DNA of 64,000 bases, from the NCBI GenBank assembly GCA_036898135.1, contig CM072525.1, forward strand, positions 57,397,049 to 57,461,048, in the 5' to 3' direction. The DNA comes from Oncomelania hupensis. Taxonomy: Eukaryota > Mollusca > Gastropoda > Littorinimorpha > Pomatiopsidae. Numbering within the stretch: the first letter of the stretch is position 1; each line of letters opens with the position of its first letter. This document shows positions 51,430 to 62,935 of the stretch, in pieces. Made by a program: the position numbers and the translations under genes. The notes beneath the pieces are model-generated. The model worked only from the letters and a program-made list of their open reading frames with translations, ran no database searches and was not told the DNA's origin.

Positions 51430-52320
51430 CAATTTAGCAAGATCCGCACGAGAAATAACATCGTCATTGGAACCATGACCCTAATTGCGGAAGGAAAATT
51501 AGAAGAACTGGCCCCAAGAGCTGGACCACTATCGATGGAACGTTCTAGGCATCAGCGAACTGGGCTGGAAAGGCCTAGGTGAAACAACGACCGACAAAGG
51601 CCACAAGCTCAGGCACGAACACGGCGTTGGATTCTTGGTCCACAAGAACATTCTAGCCACTGCCATGGGTTGCCGCCCAATCTCAAGTAGACTCATTACC
51701 ATCCGCCTGAGAGCAGCCTCTTTCAACATCACCATCATCCAGGCCTATGCCCCAACATCAGACTATGACGACAGCGAAGTGGAGGATTTGTATGAAAATC
51801 TACAGGCGGTCCTTGACCAAGTGCCGAAGAAGGACATAGTCATAGTGGAAGGCGACTGGAATGCCAAGGTTGGCCAAGATGCGCACCACAACTGGGAAGA
51901 CACATGTGGACCCCACTGCAGCAACGAGACAAATGACAGGGGTCTGAGACTCTTGGAGTTTGCCAGATACAACAATCTGGTACTGGCAAACACGCTTGGT
52001 CTCCACAAAAACTCCAGACGATGGACATGGCACAGTCCCGGTTTGGGAGCATCACAACCAAATAGACTACATCATGGTCAAGAAACGCTTCAGATCAAGC
52101 ATCAACATTGGCAGGACACGCACTTTTCCAGGAGCAGACATCGGAAATGACCACGATCTCGTGATGATGTCTTTCCGGCTCCACTTGAAGAGAGTAAATA
52201 CAGCAAAGTGCACTAGACTGAAGTTTGACCTGGACAAACTGCAAGAACCGGAGGTGGCAGAACTATTTCAGGCGACAAGTGGAGGGAAATTTGCACCACT
52301 GCTCATTTGGGGCTGGTGAA
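51430..52320 (+). pseudogene. LINE C endonuclease, frameshifted
   Basis: Two frames (51635-52150 and 51960-52319) carry QAYAPTSDYDDSEVEDLYEN, VIVEGDWNAKVGQDAHHNWE, NQIDYIMVKKRFRSS and GNDHDLVMMSFRLHLK, the same endonuclease as LINE A. A shift near 52035 and early indels near 51475 and 51520 break it. Confidence 0.8.
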
Positions 52321-52514
52321 GTAGATGTCAACACCATGACCACCATCTTCAACTCAGCTGTGACAGAAGCCGCCACTGAGATCCTTGGCAAGCACCGACC
52401 AAAGAAGAAGCCGTGGATCACACCTGAAATTTTGGATCTGTGTGATAAACGAAGAGAAATAAGAAAGAAAAAGAACACCTCACAGGGAGCTGATGTCTAC
52501 CGAAAAATCAACAA

Positions 52515-52567
52515 TGAAAAAAACAAAAAATCTAATTTCACAGATGTGAATAGACGTTAAATTAAAT

Positions 52568-52592
<25 letters not shown>
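52515..52592 (+). mobile_element. Tiny LINE-tail insertion with 13-bp duplication
   Basis: AAATCAACAATGA stands on both sides of a short insert that ends GTGAATAGACGTTAAATTAA and (AAATAA)n. The same tail (GTGAATAGACGTTAAATGAA) occurs at about 54012, marking another LINE or SINE family. Very strong 5' truncation. Confidence 0.75.
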
Positions 52593-52598
<6 letters not shown>

Positions 52599-52744
52599 AC
52601 AATGACATCCGAAAAGGCATGCGCACAGCAAAGGAGAATTGGATAGAAGATCAATGCCAGGTAATAGAGAACATTCTGAACAAGAACAACAGCAAGAAGG
52701 CTAACCAGACTGTGAAGCGGTTGATAAGTGTCAAACAGCCCAAA

Positions 52745-53440
52745 GTCCAAAGACCAAAATGATGACCAACAACACCAATGGCATCAACGCGGACATCAAA
52801 GTCCAAGGCCAATCCCTCAACACAGTGCATAGCTTCAAATATTTAGGAGCCATTGTATCAGACAATGGGTCCCGACATGAAGTCCTCTCCAGGATCGCAC
52901 AAACAACTGCTGCCCTGTCAAGGTTGAAGCCCATTTGAAAAGACAGGACCATCAGTCTACATTCCAAAGTAAGACTGCTGCGCTCCCTTGTCATCTCCAT
53001 CTTCCTATATGCTTGCGAAGCATAAACCATCACAGCAGATCTCCAACGAAGAATACAAAGCATGGAGATGAGGTGCTACAGAAGACTTCTGGGCATTTCT
53101 TATTCCCAACACATCACCAACGACGAAGTCCGACAGACCATCACACAAGCCATTGGACAACACGATGACCTGCTCACAGTGGTGAAGAAACGGAAACTCC
53201 GATGGTATGGCCACGTAACCAGATCATCATACCTTGCAAAGACTATTCTGCAAAGCTCAGTGCAAGGAGGCAGAAGTAGAGGGAGACCGAAAAAGAGGTG
53301 GGAGAACAACATTCGAGAATGGACTGGTTTGACACTGGGCGAAGCCATCAGGGCTGCTGAGGACAGAGAAAGATGGAGTATGCTGGTTAAACGATCATTT
53401 GTGGTGCCCCAACGACCTCCGGGTTACGGGACAGGATAGG
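52745..53440 (+). pseudogene. LINE C carboxyl domain
   Basis: Reads HSFKYLGAIVSDNGSR (broken), then an open 125-codon piece from 53062 with MEMRCYRRLLGISYSQHITN, VVKKRKLRWYGHVTRSSYLA and a final VVPQRPPGYG. Stops at 52936 and 53026 interrupt the upstream frame. Confidence 0.78.
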
Positions 53441-53449
53441 ATAGGAAGG

Positions 53450-53595
53450 ATGTACCACTATCATTTACCCATTGTTCTTATATGTCCACTATCATTTACC
53501 AATTGTTCTTATATGTACCACTATCATTTACCTATTGTTCTTATATGTCCACTATCATTTACCTATTGTTCTTTTATGTCCACTATCATTTACAT
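53450..53595. repeat. ~30-bp satellite block 3
   Basis: About five units directly after the LINE C tail. Confidence 0.88.
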
Positions 53596-54035
53596 ATTCA
53601 TGATTGCAGGGTAATAACACAATATATTCCACAGAACATTCATAATGTTCAAAATAAAAATAGTAAATATTGGATTACCATCGCTAAATCTATAATTTAT
53701 AGTCCTGTAGGTCATTTGTAATAAAAATTGCAAGTTTATTCTGATTCGTATATGACAATCTCACAAAATTGACTTTTCTGTACATGAACATTTCACAAGT
53801 TTGACATGTTCCATAGTAATTTTTTATTTGTTTTAAAGAGTTTTAAAATATTGTTTGAATACTTAAATTTTATTTAATTTTATTTCATGTTATGTTATTG
53901 TACCATTTTGTTTAAATGTTAATTCCTTTCCCACATCCATGTAGTGCATATCCTTTCCCCCCCCCCCCCCCCCCACCTTCCTTTTATTTTCTTGTCTAAA
54001 ATCACTTCGGTGAATAGACGTTAAATGAAATAAAC
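53596..54035. other. AT-rich DNA ending in a LINE tail
   Basis: AT-rich sequence with a poly-C run of 18 bases or more (about 53958-53976), ending CACTTCGGTGAATAGACGTT and AAATGAAATAAACAAAC, a 3' tail of a non-LTR element. Confidence 0.55.
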
Positions 54036-55412
54036 AAACATCATTTACCTATTGCTCTTATATGTACCACTATCATTTACCTATTGTTCTTATATGTCCA
54101 CTATCATTTACCAATTGCTCTTATATGCACCACTATCATTTACCTATTGCTCTTATATGTATCACTATCATTTACGTATTGCTCTTATATGTACCACTTT
54201 CGTTTTCCTATTGTTGTTATATGTACCACTATCATTTACCTATTGTTCTTATATGTACCACTATCATTTAACTATTGCTCTTATATGTACCGCTATCATT
54301 TACCTATTGCTCTTATATGTACCGCTATCATTCACCTATTGCTCTTATATGTACCGCTGTCATTCACCTATTGCTCTTATATGTACCGCTGTCATTCACC
54401 TATTGCTCTTATATGTACCGCTGTCATTTACCTATTGCTCTTATATGTACCGCTGTCATTCACCTATTGCTCTTATATGTACCGCTATTATTCGCTTATT
54501 CGGTCCTGATTTGGCTCGGAAGAGTCCGCTGGACCTAAAGCAATAATAAATCAATCAATCAATCAATCAATTCGCTTATTGCTCTTATATGTACCGCTAT
54601 CATTCACTTATTGCTCTTACATGTATATGTACTGCTATCATTCACCTATTGCTCTTATATGTACCGCTATCATTCACCTGTTGCTCTTATATGTACCGCT
54701 ATCATTCACCTATTGCTCTTACATGTATATGTACTGCTATCATTCACCTATTGCTCTTATATGTACCACTATCGATTACCTATTCCTCTTATATGTACCA
54801 CTATCATTTATTACTCTTATATGAACCACTATCATTTACTTATTACTCTTATATGTACCACCACCATTTATTACTCTTATATGTCCCGCTATCATTTATT
54901 ACTCTTGTATGTACCACAATCATTTATTACTCTTATATGTACCACTATCATTTACCTGTTACTCTTATATGTACCACTATCATTTATTACTCTTATATGT
55001 ACCACATCATTTATTACTCTTATATGTACCACTATCATTTATTACTCTTATATGTACCACTATCATTTACCTATTACTCTTATATGTACCACTATCATTT
55101 ATTACTCTTACATGTACCACTATCATTTACCTATTACTCTTATATGCACCACTATCATTTATTACTCTTATATATACCACTATCATTTACCTATTACTCT
55201 TATATGTACCACTATCATTTATTACTCTTATATATACCACTATCATTTACCTATTACTCTTATATGTACCACTATCATTTATTACTCTTATATATACCAC
55301 TATCATTTACCTATTACTCTTATATATACCACTATCATTTATTACTCTTATAAATACCACTATCATTTATTACTCTTATATGTACCACTATCATTTATTA
55401 CTCTTATAAACC
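54036..55412. repeat. ~30-bp satellite block 4 (main array)
   Basis: More than 40 units of ATCATTTACCTATTGCTCTT plus ATATGTACCACT. Two unit types alternate in the right half (full ~31 bp and a ~24-bp form lacking ACCTATT). A LINE tail (54501-54570) interrupts it. Open frames rich in Tyr, His, Leu result from the repeat. Confidence 0.95.
54501..54572 (+). mobile_element. LINE 3' tail inserted in the satellite
   Basis: GGTCCTGATTTGGCTCGGAA, GAGTCCGCTGGACCTAAAGC and (AATC)n. Almost identical to the tail in the Polinton polB gene (25940-25992). It is flanked by TATTCGCTTATT-like satellite sequence on both sides, which may be the target duplication. Confidence 0.75.
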
Positions 55413-55423
55413 ATTTGTGGCAC

Positions 55424-55582
55424 GTTAGCACAGTGGATAGTGACTGGTTTCTATGCCGAGGGTCGCGGGTTCGAACCCGGTGTGGGACGAACTTACGTGA
55501 CTTAGGAAGGCCTACGAGACTTTTCAGATAACCGAGGGGTTTCTCCGGGTGCTCCGGTTTCCTCAATAATAATAATATAAAA
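55424..55582 (+). repeat. tRNA-derived SINE with conserved central domain
   Basis: A box TTAGCACAGTGGATAGTG and B box GGGTTCGAACCCG at tRNA spacing, then TTTCTCCGGGTGCTCCGGTT, a motif found in the central domain of widespread metazoan SINEs, then an AATAATAAT tail. Confidence 0.75.
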
Positions 55583-55599
55583 TTTCTAAAAACAAAAAT

Positions 55600-55676
55600 T
55601 GTTTGCTATTCGAACTTCTGTAATAGCAAGCTATCTAGATCGCCGCGATTGAATAAAAAGCGCGTGATAGTATCCT

Positions 55677-55744
<68 letters not shown>

Positions 55745-55745
55745 G
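55600..55745. repeat. ATT microsatellite with repeated leader
   Basis: Leader CTAGATCGCCGCG ... AAAGCGCGTGATAGTATCC then ~22 ATT units, related to 39885-40026. Confidence 0.75.
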
Positions 55746-56467
55746 TATGTACAACTATCATTTACCTAATTATTGTTCTTATATGAACAGCTATCAGTCT
55801 CAAAATGACCGGGAGGGAGGGAAGTCAACTACCTGTAAATAGTCCACTGTTATGGGAAAATCCTCCGGCACGCCAGTCCATTAATCCATAAACTGCATCC
55901 TTGTGATAGTGCATAGACATAAAAGCGCCATTACCAGATCCGAACTGTATTAATTCAGCAGAGTGCAAACAGACAGTCGTCATTTCCACCCTCCGCTATC
56001 GCGGACCTCTAAAACTGTAAACTACATGTGTGCATTTGCGCAGCACAACACTACATAAATATGAATATAAATATGAATATAAATATCAATATCAGGCAAG
56101 CAACCCTGTCCAATATCAACACTCCCTTGATCAATGAACGCAGGCGAACTTTATCAATTATACACTCACTGGCTTACTTCTAGGCCTCGCCGATCGACCA
56201 GCAGTCACCCATAGCTTTGGAACTGTCTCATAAAGAAAACAGCGAAGATCAATTTCTGTTCCGGAGCTAGAAACAAATAACGAATCACTTCATATAAGAC
56301 GGATCGCGCAAGAATGTGTATTGGTCAGACGCAACAGTTTTAGAGAAAAACTTAATGTGACTAGGTTAGTACTTCGGCGTGGATGAATGATGTTGCACAA
56401 CAATCAACCCAGCACTAACCCGTGAAGGGGTGGAATAACTCAGGGCAAAACGCTCCTACCCCACCCC
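55746..56467. other. No recognisable feature
   Basis: Unique-looking intergenic DNA; one satellite-like fragment at its left edge. Nothing else recognised. Confidence 0.4.
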
Positions 56468-56545
56468 TACCACAGGCGCTTGTATCTGGACACGCGAGCG
56501 CCTATGCCTGTGACGCGTCTCCCCTTGGTTATCTATAATACAAGG
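56468..56545. mobile_element. Half copy of the foldback element
   Basis: CCACAGGCGCTTGTATCTGG ... GCGCCTATGCCTGTGACGCG matches one arm and the centre of the element at 383-508; the second arm is missing after AATACAAGGTACC. Confidence 0.7.
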
Positions 56546-56841
56546 TACCAAACAGAAGCAAGCGGAAGTTGCGGGTCATCGCAGTTTTCAAATTTATATG
56601 AACAAACTCGAACAGTTCTTCCCAAAGAAGGCAACTCATTCATTTCAGCAGTGATTCACGCAAACAAACAAAATAAGAACTATGCTCTGTCTATTTTTAA
56701 ACAGGTTCAATTTCGGTAAAATTGTCAAATAAATCGACCTTTTCTGCAATCGCTTCACGGAAATGCGAGTTTTGCCTAGACTAAAACTAAAAGGGAAATT
56801 ACTCCTCATTCGTTACAACCGCATGGCTTTCAGCATTGCAG

Positions 56842-57162
56842 TGTCAGAAAAATGCCTTCGATAGGATAATTTCTGGGCCAAAAGTGGCTGTTTTAGGTCA
56901 AGCAGGCAGTGTCAAAACATTTCTTGAGCGAGGAAGTGCAATGGTACTTAGTAAATTGAGAAAGAAAGTTGCTGTTACTGTTTCAAATGGAATAGCAGCA
57001 ATGGCAATGGCGAAACTTGCATCGGTGGGCCAGCATCCTGATGGGAGATACACTAAAGAGGAGGCCGTCTCGGATGTCCGTTCAAAATGCAACAAATTAT
57101 TAACAACCAATGTGCAGATTGTTGATGAAATCAGCATGATGAGCGCTAAAATATTTGATCAG
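56842..57162 (+). pseudogene. PIF1-like helicase exon, degenerate
   Basis: Starts after CTTTCAGCATTGCAG (acceptor) and ends CAG|GTAGTT (donor) in phase 0. It encodes the first part of a PIF1-like helicase. The Walker A region is read as VLGQAGSVKTFL (the usual GPAGTGKT has lost its key glycine). NGIAAMAMAK and VQIVDEISMM (Walker B-like DEIS) follow. PIF1 proteins unwind DNA in replication and telomere control, and PIF1 domains also occur in Helitrons; no Rep domain is seen here. Confidence 0.65.
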
Positions 57163-57421
57163 GTAGTTTTTTTTTTTCAAATGTTATTATTGTCATTCAC
57201 TCCTTTAGTTTAACCAATAATCACATGTTTTCACTAATGTAAATTACAACAATAACCAGTAAAAGATAAATTTATTAGTTATCTAGGGATTTTATGCATT
57301 GGTGGAGAGGGAAAGGGGATGGTTGAGTGAAAAATAAAACACTTTTTAATCCATATTCATCGATTTTAGTGGGTGATACTTTTTCATTGTGTATTTATCA
57401 TTAAATGCATGTGAGTGTGTG

Positions 57422-57423
<2 letters not shown>

Positions 57424-57457
<34 letters not shown>
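57424..57457. repeat. GT microsatellite
   Basis: About 15 GT units. Confidence 0.95.
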
Positions 57458-57459
<2 letters not shown>

Positions 57460-57839
57460 ACTACTAATAGTACTATTGCTGATTATATGAATTTGGTTTT
57501 AAATATATGTGGACAGTTTAATTGAGCTATTGTAAAGGTTTGTAATGAGACGTGCAATGTTGTACTAAGATACAATGCTCTAGATGGTAGGTGTGTCTGG
57601 ATGGGTTATAATATGAGGGAGCACTTGGCTGTTGTATTTCAGTACTGGGGTTGTTCATATTTTATTGGGGTGTCTAGGGCTGCTTGAGTTAGATCCTGTA
57701 TCGGCCAACACCTTGAGCAGCTGTTGAGCTGGAAAAGCGATAAAAGTTATTACGTGAAATTAATAAATAAATAATGCTAATTATATTATAACACTATACT
57801 TGTGATATATGAATTCCATTATTGACTACTATTTTTCAG

Positions 57840-58042
57840 GTTGAACATGTTGTACGGACCATCATGGTATCAGGGGAAGCAAACAATTTAGTGGCGGTCT
57901 GCAGGTTATTGTTGTAGGGGATTTTTTCAGCTAACTGCCTTTATAATGATGAGGGCTCCCATGTTTTCACCTCTGCAACATTCCAGACTGGAGTTCCATC
58001 ATTGCATCATGATGTGAATTTTCACTGCGCATGTAAAAATTA
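57840..58042 (+). pseudogene. PIF1-like exon 2, copy 1
   Basis: Follows CTATTTTTCAG. Reads VEHVVRTIMVSGEANN in phase with exon 1, then a frame break. GGGATTTTTTCAGCTAACTG corresponds to a damaged GDFLQLPPV, followed by LYNDEGSHVFTSATFQTGVP. Not functional. Confidence 0.6.
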
Positions 58043-58210
58043 TAGTATAATGTTTTTTCTTTCTTTTTTTAAAATTTATCTTATTGTTTTAGCATATATT
58101 GCTCTTATACTAGATACTTATACTTTATAGTGCTTTTCGAGCTCAAGAACTGCTCACGCCATTGGTTGATAGAGGATCTAACTCAAGCCCCTAGTGAGCC
58201 AACTTGCTCA

Positions 58211-58213
<3 letters not shown>

Positions 58214-58255
<42 letters not shown>

Positions 58256-58256
58256 T
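58214..58256. repeat. ATT microsatellite
   Basis: About 13 ATT units, in copy 1 of the duplication. Confidence 0.93.
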
Positions 58257-59175
58257 ACTACCCATTGTCTAATGCCATAGAGCTGAGGACAATCTTGGTA
58301 AACCGGGTGTGGGGAAAGGGACCTAATACTTCCTAGATTTTTTTGGGGTGTAAGTGGCAATGAGTGCCAGGATATTTACTGTACATGTGGTGGAATGTGC
58401 AATTGTGCAATAAGTTTTTAATAACCAACATACTGATTTTTGAAGAAATCTGCATAATCAGCGCTAAAATATTTTATCTTTAAAAAAAAAAAAAAAAAAA
58501 AAAGTTATGATTGTCGTTTACTCCTTAATCATTGATTGTGCTAATCAATAATCACATATTTGCACCAGTGTATAAATTACAACAGTAACCAGTAAAAGAT
58601 AAATTTACTAGTTAATATTGAAGACTGTTCCCTGATCTAGGGATTTTATGCATTATTTATACTGAAGAAGAAGAATAAAATAAATCTAAACCAGAGAATG
58701 GAATGCTACAGCAAATTTAGATGTAATTTGTATGAAATGAAAATGAATACCTCTTACTTGCATAATTTATGTATTACTTTTTTTTCTTGTGGGGGGAGGG
58801 AGAAGGGTGGAGAGAGGGAAAGGGGATGGTTGAGTGGGAAACTAAGGCTTGTAATGAGACGTGCAATGTTGTACTAAGATGTGCAATGCTCTAGATGGTA
58901 GGTGTGTGTGGGTGGGTAAAGCTATCACTTATATTATGAGGGAGCACTTGGCTGTTGTATTTCAGTACTGGGGTTGTTCGTGTTTTATTGGGGTGCCTAG
59001 GGCTGCTTGAGTTAGATCCTGTATTGGCCAAAACACCTTGTGCAGCTGTTGAGCTGGAAAAGCGCTATATAAAAGTGATTACTTGAAATTATTAAATAAA
59101 TAATGCTACGTATATTATAACATGTATGTACTTGAGCTGTATATATGAATTCCATTATTAACTACTATTTTTCAG

Positions 59176-59382
59176 GTTGAACATGTTGTACTGACTGTCC
59201 TGGCATCAGGGGAAGCAAACAATTTTGTGGTGGTCTGTAGTTATTGTCATAGGAGATTTTCTACAGCTGCCTCCAGTCACCAATGGCCTTTATAATGATG
59301 AGGGATCCCATGTTTTCCCCTCTACAACATTCCAGATTGGAGTTCCATCAATGCATCATGATGTGAATTTTCACTGCGTATG
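59176..59382 (+). pseudogene. PIF1-like exon 2, copy 2
   Basis: Reads VEHVVLTVLASGEANNFV, then a stop, and in another frame IGDFLQLPPVTNGLYNDEGS and HVFPSTTFQIGVPS. It keeps the GDFLQLPP motif of PIF1 helicases better than copy 1. Confidence 0.62.
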
Positions 59383-59547
59383 TAAATATTATAGATAATG
59401 TTCATTTGTTGTTCTTTTAAGTTATTGTTTTAGTATTATGTATATATTTATTGCTCTTAAACTTATAGTGCTTTTCGAGCTCAAGAACTGCTCACAACAT
59501 TGGGTGATAGAGGATCTAATTTAAGCCCCTAGGGCGCCAACTTGCTC

Positions 59548-59548
<1 letters not shown>

Positions 59549-59617
<69 letters not shown>
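59549..59617. repeat. ATT microsatellite
   Basis: About 22 ATT units, in copy 2 of the duplication. Confidence 0.95.
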
Positions 59618-59618
<1 letters not shown>

Positions 59619-59780
59619 TTTTAATTTTTACTGCCTATCGTCTAACACCAGAGAGCTGAGGACAAACTTGGGCAACCGGATGTGGGGAAAGGGACCTAGT
59701 ACTTTCTGGATTTTTTGGGGGTGTAAGTGGCAATGAGTGTCAAGATATTTACAGTACATGCGATGGAATGCATTTATGCA

Positions 59781-61225
59781 TAAACTAGACCTTATACTCA
59801 TCCAACAGAGTTTTCCAAAGGCAAATTTCTGTATCTTTTTATTTTTTGGACAATAAAGTTGTATTATAGTTTATATAAATTATACAGTGAAATGTACAAA
59901 CCCAATGTTATCAAATCCTTCATCAGCCGAGTCGTGCAATTTTATTCTGAGTGGAAAATGGCTGCAAGACCAAAATGGGCTATAGCCTGAACGCCTGGTG
60001 GGACTTGCATGTTTGTGTTATGAAAACAAAATACTTTGAACGAACAGTGATAATCAAACAAAGAAAAAAAATACTGACTTGCCTGTCTAAAAAGTTAAGT
60101 TTTGATTATTTTTGGACATGAGGTAACTTTGCCCTGTAAATTTGCAAATGAGGATTTTAAGCTTCATACTGTATTTTTTTTTTTTTTGCAGGCTATGATA
60201 AGACAACATGTTTCATATCAGCCTACCAAACCAAGGACATGAGATGACAATGACACTTATGACTGTGAGTCTGGGCATGATGAGCTGGACTTGAAGAGGT
60301 AGAGCTAATTTAAACTGCTATTAAGTATAATAATAATAATTATTATTATTATTAGACATGGATGCTGAAAGTCAGAATGCTACGTTACTATTTAACATTA
60401 GTATTAGATTTTATAAGAGCCAAAGATAGTAGTCTATAGAAATATGTGCAACCAGTTGACAGTTTTCAGAATGCAACTCATATTTGTCTGCAAATAACTT
60501 GAGAGGCAGCTTTTTGATTCAGCGATACTAAAGTTGATAGAAGCTTGGTCAGCTTAAAAAAACAAAAAAGGCTTGCGTTGGTGAGACAAAAAGATTGTAT
60601 ATGGTTTCAGAGACTACCCCCCCCCCCACCCTCTTCCCCCCACTACCCTCCCCCCACCCCACCCCCATTTTATTTTTTTTTATTTTTTTTTTTTAAAATA
60701 AGAAATGCAATTGTCTTTATCCTTATTGCTACAATGGCTCACAATTTGTTTCAGATACAGTTCTTTATTGCAGAACATTAGTTTCACCAGTTTATAGAAC
60801 GATAAGGACACTATTACTATTGAATAGGAACAGACACACACATAGTGACACATACACAAATTCATGTAAACCCTCTTATAGGACACTAATATAAACTGTC
60901 TGCAAGCAAGAAATTATAAAAAATCGGCTCATCCAATTTTGAGAAAACGTGTTTTAAAAACGGAAAAGCACAATGACCTTTACCTTTGAGAAAGTACAAT
61001 GAAAATTTATCTAACCTGCTTAACAGTAATGAAAGTATCCATCAAGGAAAACAAATAAATGATAAATTTGGTTCAGTTATTGAGAGAAGACAATATTTTT
61101 GTTTTAAACAAAACTGTTGGGCCCCTCCCCCAAGAAATGTCCTGTTACGATATTCAGACCGACGCTAATTTTTTGGCCCGACCTAAACTTTTTTCTTTTT
61201 TTTTTGGGTGGGGGGATGGGGGGTC
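59781..61225. other. No recognisable gene
   Basis: AT-rich with a C-rich tract (60616-60665) and T runs. One exon-like block at 60192-60300 (after TTTTTTTTTTTGCAG) has stops in all frames near its start. Confidence 0.4.
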
Positions 61226-61229
61226 ATCC

Positions 61230-61511
61230 AGTATAAATAGTATCCCCACTTTCTGGAAATGTAGGGCTTTAAATTCCCACTGTCGCTGTCTTCATCATTT
61301 GTTCTTTCTCATTCCTACTCTGTTCTATCAAATCTATTGTACTATCTTCTTTTTCTCTAGACCAGTCACCTACCTTTTTTCTTGAAAACTCTTCAGGGAC
61401 AAAACTCCTCATTTGTGTGCGAGGTCTGTTGGATCAGCTTGGGAATATTGGACGCTTTCTGCCAGGTGGTCACTGGGGCTTCCTATGATGTTATTATTTG
61501 GCAATGTAGGC

Positions 61512-61603
<92 letters not shown>

Positions 61604-61740
61604 GTGTGTGTGTGTGTGTGTGTGTGCGTGTGTGTGTGTTTTGTTGAGATTTTATAATGATGTTTATATTCTACTTTGTTTTTGTAACTGGGAGTTCAAT
61701 AAATAAGAGTATAGCCTCAGCATCCCCTGCATGGGATGTG
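61230..61740 (+). repeat. Dispersed repeat family R, copy 2
   Basis: Plus-strand counterpart of 33281-33690, starting CCAGTATAAATAGTATCCCC and ending GCCTCAGCATCCCCTGCATGG. It carries an expanded (AT)n then (GT)n tract at 61513-61640 where copy 1 has only ATTTTATATGTATGTG. Confidence 0.7.
61513..61640. repeat. AT then GT microsatellite
   Basis: About 44 AT units followed by about 20 GT units with single changes. Confidence 0.97.
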
Positions 61741-61769
61741 GTGCCTTCAGTGTTACTACAAGGGTTGTT

Positions 61770-61857
61770 TCAGCATATTGTGGTCTTGATTTTGTGGTCC
61801 TGATTCTGCTCTTTGCAGTCCGCTGGACCTTGTAAGCAATGAATAACTAACTAACTA
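61770..61857 (+). mobile_element. LINE 3' tail
   Basis: TTGTGGTCCTGATTCTGC, GCAGTCCGCTGGACCTTGTA and AATGAATAACTAACTAACT; same tail type as 8900-8985. Confidence 0.6.
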
Positions 61858-62110
61858 GCGTTCTCTGGGGAAGGCGTAGTCGCAGCCTGTGGCGTGCCCA
61901 AACCCAACCTACCTAATATTAGTTGTGTTGTTTTTTTAAATTTTGCTGGGGGAGCAAATTGGTAGCCGGAGAAAACCCTTGAAACATTGCCCGAGTCGAA
62001 AGTAAAAAACATTCTGAGAAACATAAGGCCCAGATGCTGGATCGATCCCACACCTGTCAGGCGCCATTGGTTTCTGGCCTGTGGACAAGGCAAGTTAGTC
62101 CCGCCTTAGA
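61858..62110 (-). repeat. SINE-like repeat, copy 1
   Basis: On the minus strand, GGGATCGATCC (B-box-like), then GGGTTTTCTCCGGCTACCAA (central-domain-like) and a downstream part TTGGGTTTGGGCACGCCACA. A second, shorter copy lies at 62815-62935. Confidence 0.55.
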
Positions 62111-62205
62111 CCTTTGGCTCGTATTAAGTGTGGAAATTATTTTTTAAAAAACATATCTTGGTCTGTATAATTGAAATCACAGTTCTTATTTCTTTATTTC
62201 CACAG

Positions 62206-62283
62206 ATTTTCAGCCCAGAACATGTTTCGGACACTACACCTGTGTTTGCTGAGCTGAATAAAAGCAGACTAGTGACACCATAA
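62206..62283 (+). other. Possible terminal exon
   Basis: Preceded by TTCTTTATTTCCACAG (strong acceptor). Reads IFSPEHVSDTTPVFAELNKS then a short end and TAA at 62281. An AATAAA lies at about 62531. No family recognised and no convincing upstream exon, so it may be chance. Confidence 0.25.
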
Positions 62284-62814
62284 CAACGTTGGATTAACAA
62301 CTGCAACCAGTGGATGAAACAGAGGGCAGTTGCCCAGACTTACATCAAGCTACTGGATTAAATAGCCTCACTTCGCCAACAGACCGCTGAGCAATACAAA
62401 ATGAATTAGGATTATTTTAGTAATACACACCCCCTCTCCCCCACCCACCCACCCCCCCCCACCCACCCCAAATTTTTTTTTTAAAGTATCACAATCTTTT
62501 TAAAACATGTTTTTATGTCACTTGTAAAATGAATAAAAATTTGCTATCCCTCAACACCCTTCTTCCATCCCCCTTCAAATCTCCCACTTCCTCTTACCCC
62601 CACTGCCGTATCTTGCTGAGTTTGGGCGAAGTTTATTATGTCGGGCTTCCTAGTGCACATTAAAATGTTTATTGGATAGGGTTTGTTTACCAGTTACCAA
62701 AGTTTTGAGACTTAAAATTTCATTAATCTGTTCCTCGGAAATGAATCATTGTTGACAACTTGGTGCTTTTTTTGTGTGTTGATTTTGACACGTTATTTTT
62801 ATCAGGCAATTTTG
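62284..62814. other. No recognisable gene
   Basis: C-rich low-complexity (62430-62470) and AT-rich sequence. Confidence 0.4.
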
Positions 62815-62935
62815 GGCTGCTTTCCATGGGTAAGGCATAGTCATAGCCTGTGGCACACCCAAACCCAACGTACCGAATATTAGTTGTGGTTTTGAACATT
62901 TGCTGGGGGAGCAAACTGGTAGCATGTAAGCTCTT
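62815..62935 (-). repeat. SINE-like repeat, partial copy 2
   Basis: Shares AGTCATAGCCTGTGGCACAC, AACCCAACGTACCGAATATT and GCTGGGGGAGCAAACTGGTA with 61870-61975. Confidence 0.6.

Larger units (their letters stand above)
51056..53440 (+). mobile_element. LINE copy C with inverted 5' end
   Basis: The first ~190 bp (51056-51250) are the reverse complement of LINE A 9240-9430. From ~51255 the element reads forward. It has the endonuclease (51430-52200), a linker, then a deletion that skips the whole RT core (join near 52745, GCCCAAAGTCCAAAGACC), and the carboxyl domain to GTTACGGGACAGGATAGG. A 5' inversion is typical of twin priming. Confidence 0.8.
57163..59780. repeat. Tandem duplication of ~1.3 kb including the PIF1 exon
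   Basis: 57185-58440 and 58500-59780 align by eye. Both have AACAGTAACCAGTAAAAGAT-like sequence, GGGATTTTATGCATT, GTAATGAGACGTGCAATGTT, the PIF1 exon, TAGTGCTTTTCGAGCTCAAG, an ATT microsatellite and GGACCTAGTACTT-like sequence. Confidence 0.75.

Noticed and set aside
54052..55531. Tyr/His/Leu-rich open frames up to 306 codons
   Set aside because: Translations of the ~30-bp satellite in several overlapping frames.
60192..60300. Internal exon preceded by a strong acceptor
   Set aside because: Stops occur in every frame near its start and no homologous domain is visible.
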